Shown here one piece after another: positions 58,875 through 64,000 of a stretch of 64,000 bases of DNA. The notes beneath the pieces were generated by a model, which saw only the letters and a program-made list of their open reading frames with translations, was not told the origin of the DNA and did not search any database. The DNA is taken from positions 2,232,001 through 2,296,000 of the forward strand of contig NZ_OZ246016.1 of the NCBI RefSeq assembly GCF_965230735.1, written 5' to 3'. The first letter of the stretch is position 1. Each line of letters begins with the position of its first letter. This DNA comes from Motiliproteus sp965230735. Its GTDB lineage: Bacteria; Pseudomonadota; Gammaproteobacteria; Pseudomonadales; Balneatricaceae. The translations under genes and the position numbers were made by a program.

Positions 58875-59879
58875 CTAATGATGTGAGCTGTAGTCGATAC
58901 CGACGGTGGCCAGACGTTTTTTCTGTTTCAGGTTATAGACCATCCGGTCCACTTCCTCGAGCATCTTGTCGACGTTGGTATCTGAATTGGCCTGGTAACA
59001 CTTGGCACCGACGCTGGTGGTAAGCGGCGGCATGCTGTCGCGTTGCTGTTTGATCAGATTCAGCTTGCGCTGTATCCGGATCGCCAGGTTCTCCATATCT
59101 TCCTGTTGACGGACAAACACCAGCGCGGCGAATTCGTCGCTGCCGATCCGGGCGGCGATGTCGGAATCACGCAGCTCGCTGCTCATCGCTTGGGCCAGTG
59201 CCTGCAGGGCGTTGTCGCCGGTATCGGAGCCCAACTGCTCGTTGATGCTGTGCAGGTTATCCAGATCGAAATAGATCAGTCCGTAGGTATGGCCGTAACG
59301 CTTGGCTACACTGAGTTTGTGCTCGGCCAGGGTACGGAACCCTTGTCGATTGTAGATGCCGGTCAGCTCGTCGGTCAGTGTCATCTGATTGAGCATCTGG
59401 CTCTGAACCATCAGGTTGAGATCCGACTCGATCAGGGCCCGGAAGGTTTTCAGCAGTTCGAAATACTGGGGCCGATAGTCGGTGGGAACCCGGTCCAGGA
59501 TGCATAATGAGCCGAACAGTTGGCCGCTGGGCCAGCGCAGCGGGACACCCAGATAGGAGACAAAACCACTTTCCGCGACCTCCTGGTGGGTCAACCAGCG
59601 CAGATCTGCACTGGCATCGGGCACGTAAAGCTCACGCTTGAGCTCCGCCAACACATGGCTGAACAGTTCGGCATCACGGGGGATAAAGCAGCCGGGCTGA
59701 TAGGGATTGGTTTCGTTGCGGTTGGATTCGATAACCAGCGAACCCTGGGCATTGGTCTGAAAAATGCAAACCGACGGCGCATGAAACAGGTTGGCGATCA
59801 GGCCGACATTCTGTTGCCATTTATCCAGAGAAATCGGCAGCTCATCTGCGTCTAATAACCAGCTGTTGCGATCGATCAT
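58875..59879 (-). CDS. GAF-GGDEF protein with altered GSDEF motif
   Basis: 334 residues, cytoplasmic. N-terminal GAF domain (WQQNVGLIANLFHAPSVCIF, VSYLGVPLRWPSGQLFGSLC, ILDRVPTDYRPQYFELLKTF), then a GGDEF domain (DELTGIYNRQGFRTLAEHKL, YFDLDNLHSINEQLGSDTGD, NALQALAQAMSS). The active-site loop reads ARIGSDEFAAL: the second Gly of GGDEF is Ser. The remaining residues needed for metal and GTP look intact. It may still make c-di-GMP, or be a sensor that only binds. No RxxD inhibitory site seen just before the motif. Confidence 0.9.
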   Translation of the reverse strand: MIDRNSWLLDADELPISLDKWQQNVGLIANLFHAPSVCIFQTNAQGSLVIESNRNETNPYQPGCFIPRDAELFSHVLAELKRELYVPDASADLRWLTHQEVAESGFVSYLGVPLRWPSGQLFGSLCILDRVPTDYRPQYFELLKTFRALIESDLNLMVQSQMLNQMTLTDELTGIYNRQGFRTLAEHKLSVAKRYGHTYGLIYFDLDNLHSINEQLGSDTGDNALQALAQAMSSELRDSDIAARIGSDEFAALVFVRQQEDMENLAIRIQRKLNLIKQQRDSMPPLTTSVGAKCYQANSDTNVDKMLEEVDRMVYNLKQKKRLATVGIDYSSHH

Positions 59880-60110
59880 AGGAGGGGAATACCTAAAAAT
59901 CAGTACCTTTGATTTTAGCGCATTCCCTAACGCTCGTCAGGGTACGCGAATTCAAATGGCATCCAAGGTTATGGTTTGTTACCAAGCATCCTGACGGCCA
60001 CTGCAGAATCCTTTTTGGATAGATATTTGTTGCATCAGTGTACCGCTATTGTTGTTATATTAGCGTTTAACAATCTGTTTTATATGGACTTTTGGAGCAT
60101 TAGGGTATTG

Positions 60111-60467
60111 ATGATATTACGCTGGCGTCTGTTTACCAACGCTAAAAGTGAGAAAAACGCGCAAGTATTGCTGAATATCGTTCGCCGAGAACTGAGTAGC
60201 GAGCCGAAGTCGGTGCACTTTGAGGGGGATCGGTATAGCGGCCACCAGATCGAATTTGAACTCCACTACCTTCAAGGCAGCCGTGCCGAGCAGTGCTATC
60301 AGTTGCTGGCGGATGGGGAGAAGCTGGCCAACAGTTGGACCCTGACCGGGGTGAGTGAACCGATGTCGGGTTGGAGTCATCGTTCCCGGGTTGGCGGTAT
60401 CACCCAGCTGGAGTGGCAGGAACTCGATCCGCAGGGTCTGCACGCCAAGTCCTGGCGTGAGGGTTGA
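60111..60467 (+). CDS. Hypothetical protein, 118 aa
   Basis: The ATG is chosen at MILRWRLFTNAKSEKNAQVL, with TAGGGT before it; earlier in-frame ATGs (e.g. 60084) are less supported. No signal or membrane segment. The middle (HFEGDRYSGHQIEFELHYLQ, GSRAEQCYQLLADGEKLANS, WTLTGVSEPMSGWSHRSRVG) is a compact alpha/beta-looking stretch. I recognise no family. The end, QLEWQELDPQGLHAKSWREG, is polar. Confidence 0.6.
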   Translation: MILRWRLFTNAKSEKNAQVLLNIVRRELSSEPKSVHFEGDRYSGHQIEFELHYLQGSRAEQCYQLLADGEKLANSWTLTGVSEPMSGWSHRSRVGGITQLEWQELDPQGLHAKSWREG

Positions 60468-60495
60468 GTGATTGTTTAAGCGGCCGGTTGCGGCG

Positions 60496-60523
60496 CAGCA
60501 GGCCGAATGCTCACGGCCTGCTG
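60496..60523. terminator. Hairpin between convergent genes
   Basis: CAGCAGGCCG, 8-nt loop, CGGCCTGCTG: ten perfect pairs between the hypothetical gene and pilU. No T-run. Confidence 0.55.
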
Positions 60524-60551
60524 ATGCCTCCGTTGCCCGGTTTGCGAAGAG

Positions 60552-61778
60552 CTAGGCGCCGTTGTCGTTCAGCGGATCCGCATCCGCGTCTTCATCATGG
60601 CCAGGCTCCAGCTCCAATGAGAATCCGCCGCCGGTGCTTTTGATCGGTGACTTTTCCGTGTTGCCGGCAGTGCCGGATGTGATCGCTTCGCCGCGCTGGC
60701 CGTTACCACCCCCTTTGGTGACCAGTCGCATCTTGAGGGCCAGATTGTTCTTGGAATCCGCATTGCGAAGTGCCTCATCGGCACTGATCCGCCCGGCCTT
60801 CCAGAGACTGAACAGCGCCATATCGAAGGTCTGCATCCCAGAGGCGGAGGATTTTTCCATCACCTCTTTGATATCGTCGATATGACCGTTCTTGATCAGC
60901 TCGGCGACCCGGGGTGAGCCGAGCAACACCTCAATCGCGGCGGCTCGTTTGCCATCGGTCGTGGGGAGTAGTCGCTGCGAGATAATCCCTTTCATATTCA
61001 GCGAGATATCCAGTAGTAACTGTTTATGGCGCTCTTCCGGGAAGAAGTTGATGATCCGGCCCAGGGCCTGGTTGGCGTTGTTGGCGTGCAGTGTCGATAG
61101 GCAAAGGTGGCCGGTCTCGGCAAACGCCAGGGCGTGTTCCATGGTCTCGGCGCTGCGGATCTCACCAATCAGAATCACATCCGGGGCCTGCCGCAGGGTG
61201 TTCTCCAGGGCGTCCTGATAACTCAGGGTATCAACCCCGACTTCGCGCTGATTAATGATCGATTTCTTGTGGTGGTGAATGAATTCAACCGGGTCTTCGA
61301 TGGTGATGATATGACCGGCGCTGTTGCTGTTGCGGTGGTCGATCAACGATGCCAGCGAGGTGGATTTGCCCGAGCCGGTGCCGCCGACAAACAGGATCAG
61401 GCCGCGCTTTTCCATAATCAGCTTGGGGAGTACCGGGGGCAGGCCAAGCATCTTGATATCGGGAATGTCGGTGGAGATCGAGCGGATCACCATCGAATAC
61501 TCATGGCGCTGGCGGAAAATGTTGACCCGGAAGCGTCCCAAACCCGGCTTCGACAGGGCCAGATTCATCTCCGGGCGCTGTTCGAATTCGTCGATCTGGT
61601 CCTGCGACATGATGGAGTAGGCGATCTGTTTGATCTCTCCTCGCGCCATCACCTTGTCGGCGATCGGCAGCAACTTGCCGTGGATTTTAGAACTGGGTCT
61701 GGCATTGGTAGAAAGGAACAGATCGGCGCCTTCGCGGTCAACCATAATCTCCAGGTATCGATCGAGCTCTTCTGACAT
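60552..61778 (-). CDS. pilU: Type IV pilus retraction ATPase, PilU type
   Basis: Hexameric ATPase for pilus retraction, 408 residues. Start MSEELDRYLEIMVDREGADL, the N-terminal domain (GRFRVNIFRQRHEYSMVIRS), Walker A VGGTGSGKSTSLASLIDHRN, Asp box IITIEDPVEFIHHHKKSIIN, Walker B APDVILIGEIRSAETMEHAL, His box TGHLCLSTLHANNANQALGR. PilU is favoured over PilT for the start and the extended Gly- and Asp-rich C-terminal tail (about 50 residues). No pilT neighbour in view. Confidence 0.9.
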   Translation of the reverse strand: MSEELDRYLEIMVDREGADLFLSTNARPSSKIHGKLLPIADKVMARGEIKQIAYSIMSQDQIDEFEQRPEMNLALSKPGLGRFRVNIFRQRHEYSMVIRSISTDIPDIKMLGLPPVLPKLIMEKRGLILFVGGTGSGKSTSLASLIDHRNSNSAGHIITIEDPVEFIHHHKKSIINQREVGVDTLSYQDALENTLRQAPDVILIGEIRSAETMEHALAFAETGHLCLSTLHANNANQALGRIINFFPEERHKQLLLDISLNMKGIISQRLLPTTDGKRAAAIEVLLGSPRVAELIKNGHIDDIKEVMEKSSASGMQTFDMALFSLWKAGRISADEALRNADSKNNLALKMRLVTKGGGNGQRGEAITSGTAGNTEKSPIKSTGGGFSLELEPGHDEDADADPLNDNGA

Positions 61779-62099
61779 AGCAACGTCCTTTGCTTCGGCC
61801 TTGGCTTACAGGGGTGAGTCAGCGTTAATCAAACACTGCGCTGAGTTTAACCCAAGCCTGAGTCGGGCAGCATCGGCAATTGGGTGCAGATGGTTGATCA
61901 AGTTATACCGTTATCTTTTGGCGCGACGGGTGAACACAGCGGTCAGCAACAGGGATCGGTTGCTAGCGGCTGTTGATCGAATCCTTGTCCGATTCTGAGT
62001 TCGAAGTGGGTAATCGAGCGGCCTGGGACCATACTTATTCGATGTTGCTCCGGAGCGTTGCGCCGCTTACTGCGAGCCGTATTAAGGATATTCACGACA
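61779..62099. other. Gap between divergent pilU and cyclase genes
   Basis: 321 nt with no gene that I can support. A TTGATCAAG element near 61893-61901 and AT-rich steps may hold promoters for both directions, but no hexamer pair is convincing. Confidence 0.3.
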
Positions 62100-63875
62100 A
62101 TGCTGCACCGGATTCGTCTCTACAGTGGTTTGATCATGGCCGCCTTCGTGATCCCCCACTTGCTAAATCACAGCCTGGGATTGGTATCCCAGTCCCTGAT
62201 GGAATCCTCACTGACCTATTTTATCGGGTTCTGGCACCACCCGGTGCCGACCTGGCTGTTGTACGGCGCGGTCCTGACGCACTTTCTGCTGGCGCTTTGG
62301 TCGCTCTACAATCGAACCACATTACGGATGCCTTGGTGGCAGCTGTCCCAACTGATCCTCGGGCTATCGATTCCGCCCCTGATCCTGGTCCATGTGACCG
62401 GCGCCCGCCTATCCCATGAATTGTTCGGCACCCTGCCGAGCTACGAAGGGGTGATCCAGGCTATCTGGAACAGCGAGTTTGGCGTTCTGCGCCAGACCGC
62501 GCTGGTACTGGTGGTTTGGTTACACCTGCTTATCGGCTTGCACTATTGGTTGCGGTTGAAACCCGACTACCGGCGCTGGATCGCCTGTTGGCAGTTGCTG
62601 GCAACGTTGGTGCCGTTGATGGCGTTATTGGGGTTCTATCGGGTTGGGTTGACTCTGGCCGATCAAGCGGAGCCGACCACGACTCAGGCTGTCTACGAAA
62701 GCTCGGTCAACCGCCTCGATAATACCGGCTATGACGACGATGGCGGTTATGGTGGATACGGTGGCTACGGTGATGATACCGCTCAAGGCAGCGGGGCCGG
62801 ACGGTTAGACGGCGATGGTGTTGAGACGCCGATCGACCCGGATAAGCTGCGGGCCGAGCAGACGTTGGCGCAGGTACGTGACATTCTGCCGGTACTTTTC
62901 TGGGGTTCGCTTGCGGTTACGTTATTGCTTCGCGGCTTACGGCTGGGTTGGTCAATCCGCCAGGCCCGGGTAAGGGTTCGATTGCCGGCTCAAACCCTGC
63001 TCAAGGCGCGTCATGGACAGACGCTGCTGGAAGCGCTGCGTGAGGCCGGGATTGAACACTCTTCGGTCTGCGGTGGCCGGGGGCGCTGCACCACCTGCCG
63101 GGTACGGGTGATGGAAGGGCTTGATCAACTGGCGCCAGCCGATGGGTTGGAACGAGCGGCGCTGGACGGGGTTCAGGCGGATCGGGATGTTCGTCTGGCC
63201 TGCCAACTACGGCTGACCAACGATCTGTCGCTGGTGCCGCTGATTCCCTACCAGCAACGCTTTGCCTACCTGCGCAAACCCGGCGGTGTCGAGGGGATCG
63301 AGCAGCGGGTGACGGTGCTGTTTATCGATCTGCGTGGCTCCACCGCGCTGGCCGAGGCCAGGTTGCCCTATGACGTGGTATTTATCCTGAATCAGTTTTT
63401 TGCCGAGATGGCCACCGCGCTGGAAGAAACCGACGGTCACTATGCGCAATTTAACGGCGATGGATTGATGGCGCTCTACGGTCTTGTCGGCGATTTCGAG
63501 CAGGGCTGTCGCCAGGCGATACGGGGTGCTCAGCGTATGCTTCACCGCCTGGACGGGATCAACCAGCGCCTCAAGGTCGAGCTGCAGCAGCCGCTTCGGG
63601 TCGGTATCGGTATCCACAGTGGTGAGGCGATCGTCGGCACCATGGGGCCTCCCAGCGCTCCAATCCGCTCGGCCCTTGGCGATACCGTCAACACCGCGGC
63701 GCGGCTCGAAGGTCAGACCAAAAACCTCGGCGTTCCCCTGGTTTTGTCGCGCTTCAGTGCCGATGTCGCGGGGCTGGCCATGGAAGGGCTGGAACAGCGC
63801 CAGATCCCCTTACGAGGGCGTGATCAGTTGCTGGATGTGATTCTGGTCAAAGAACCGGCGAGGCTGGCTTTGTGA
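62100..63875 (+). CDS. Membrane-anchored ferredoxin-domain class III nucleotide cyclase
   Basis: 591 residues in three parts. (1) Residues 1-200: six or so membrane helices rich in His (AAFVIPHLLNHSLGLVSQSL, LLYGAVLTHFLLALWSLYNR, LILVHVTGARLSHELFG, VVWLHLLIGLHYWLRLKPDY), resembling the haem-binding anchor of succinate/fumarate reductases. (2) A Gly/Tyr/Asp linker, another helix (~265-285), and a 2Fe-2S ferredoxin domain with SVCGGRGRCTTCRVRV and RLACQL. (3) A class III cyclase domain: VTVLFIDLRGSTALAE and FNGDGLMALYG (both metal Asp), SALGDTVNTAARLEGQ (Asn, Arg). The usual base-selecting Lys before GDG seems to be Gln. Start chosen at MLHRIRLYSG with AAGGA upstream. Confidence 0.9.
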   Translation: MLHRIRLYSGLIMAAFVIPHLLNHSLGLVSQSLMESSLTYFIGFWHHPVPTWLLYGAVLTHFLLALWSLYNRTTLRMPWWQLSQLILGLSIPPLILVHVTGARLSHELFGTLPSYEGVIQAIWNSEFGVLRQTALVLVVWLHLLIGLHYWLRLKPDYRRWIACWQLLATLVPLMALLGFYRVGLTLADQAEPTTTQAVYESSVNRLDNTGYDDDGGYGGYGGYGDDTAQGSGAGRLDGDGVETPIDPDKLRAEQTLAQVRDILPVLFWGSLAVTLLLRGLRLGWSIRQARVRVRLPAQTLLKARHGQTLLEALREAGIEHSSVCGGRGRCTTCRVRVMEGLDQLAPADGLERAALDGVQADRDVRLACQLRLTNDLSLVPLIPYQQRFAYLRKPGGVEGIEQRVTVLFIDLRGSTALAEARLPYDVVFILNQFFAEMATALEETDGHYAQFNGDGLMALYGLVGDFEQGCRQAIRGAQRMLHRLDGINQRLKVELQQPLRVGIGIHSGEAIVGTMGPPSAPIRSALGDTVNTAARLEGQTKNLGVPLVLSRFSADVAGLAMEGLEQRQIPLRGRDQLLDVILVKEPARLAL

Positions 63876-63923
63876 GCCAGGTAAAGCCTCTATACTGGCC
63901 GCATCCCCGTTCAGGAGAACAGC

Positions 63924-64000
63924 ATGACCCTACAGAAGCTTGAGCCCCAATCGACCGCCGATGACCGTCAGTTACTGCAGCAGGCGTTGGCCGAAATCGA
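63924..64000 (+). CDS. Unidentified gene, 3' end cut by window
   Basis: An ATG with AGGAGAAC before it opens a frame that runs to the window end: MTLQKLEPQSTADDRQLLQQ and a few more residues. Too short to identify. It lies 48 nt after the cyclase and is probably co-transcribed. Confidence 0.6.
   Translation, partial: MTLQKLEPQSTADDRQLLQQALAEI

Noticed and set aside
1..64000. tRNA, rRNA, CRISPR arrays, transposase genes, phage genes
   Set aside because: Looked for on both strands and not seen; a tRNAscan or ISfinder run would settle small or degraded cases.

Overview
This window looks like chromosome of a marine, Na+-using gammaproteobacterium, probably of the Oceanospirillales/Pseudomonadales type. 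Evidence: a complete Na+-translocating NADH:quinone reductase operon (nqrABCDEF-apbE-nqrM) followed by sthA and preceded by mfd and a long-form GAPDH, a neighbourhood I know from Pseudomonas; NhaB; yejABEF; CsiV next to mfd; PilU; and PAS/GGDEF/EAL proteins. A bacterial mevalonate operon is less usual for this group. I saw no rRNA, tRNA, CRISPR array, prophage or intact insertion sequence.

Layout. 1-7.6 kb: fni-mvaS-two GHMP kinases-mvaD, then DNA polymerase II overlapping mvaD by 4 nt. 7.6-11.5 kb: an unknown protein, pfkA, then a twin-repeat lipoprotein, an ECF sigma factor and its anti-sigma factor. 11.6-19.4 kb: rimO, the hibernation factor raiA, then a visibly more A+T-rich stretch with MgtE, PsiE, MarC and two MscS proteins. 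A diverged copy of the rimO promoter lies on the far side of mgtE. 19.9-25 kb: NhaB and a large c-di-GMP enzyme with an apparent CdaR-type sensor domain. 25-25.7 kb: a deletion scar holding the ends of a TRAP permease gene (dctM) and an agmatinase gene. 25.8-34.8 kb: AGCS symporter, YebG-like protein, a periplasmic binding protein, yejABEF (yejE apparently starts at CTG). 35.0-35.3 kb: a probable orphan small RNA. 35.5-52 kb: csiV, mfd, an AraC/GyrI regulator, gap, the nqr operon, sthA. 52-64 kb: VOC and SMR proteins, a metallo-hydrolase, an Aer-like chemoreceptor, cytochrome P460, AraC regulator, small proteins, a GAF-GGDEF protein, PilU, and a membrane-ferredoxin-cyclase fusion.

How the parts fit. 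The mevalonate genes would turn acetyl-CoA-derived HMG-CoA into IPP/DMAPP; mvaA is not seen and may lie upstream. Nqr, NhaB and the AGCS symporter form a sodium cycle. Mechanosensitive channels, MgtE and raiA suggest osmotic, magnesium and low-energy stress functions, and candidate FNR/Anr boxes lie upstream of raiA and of the Aer-like receptor. Second-messenger signalling is represented by two c-di-GMP proteins and one probable cyclic-nucleotide cyclase. All assignments come from reading the sequence by eye; no database search was run.
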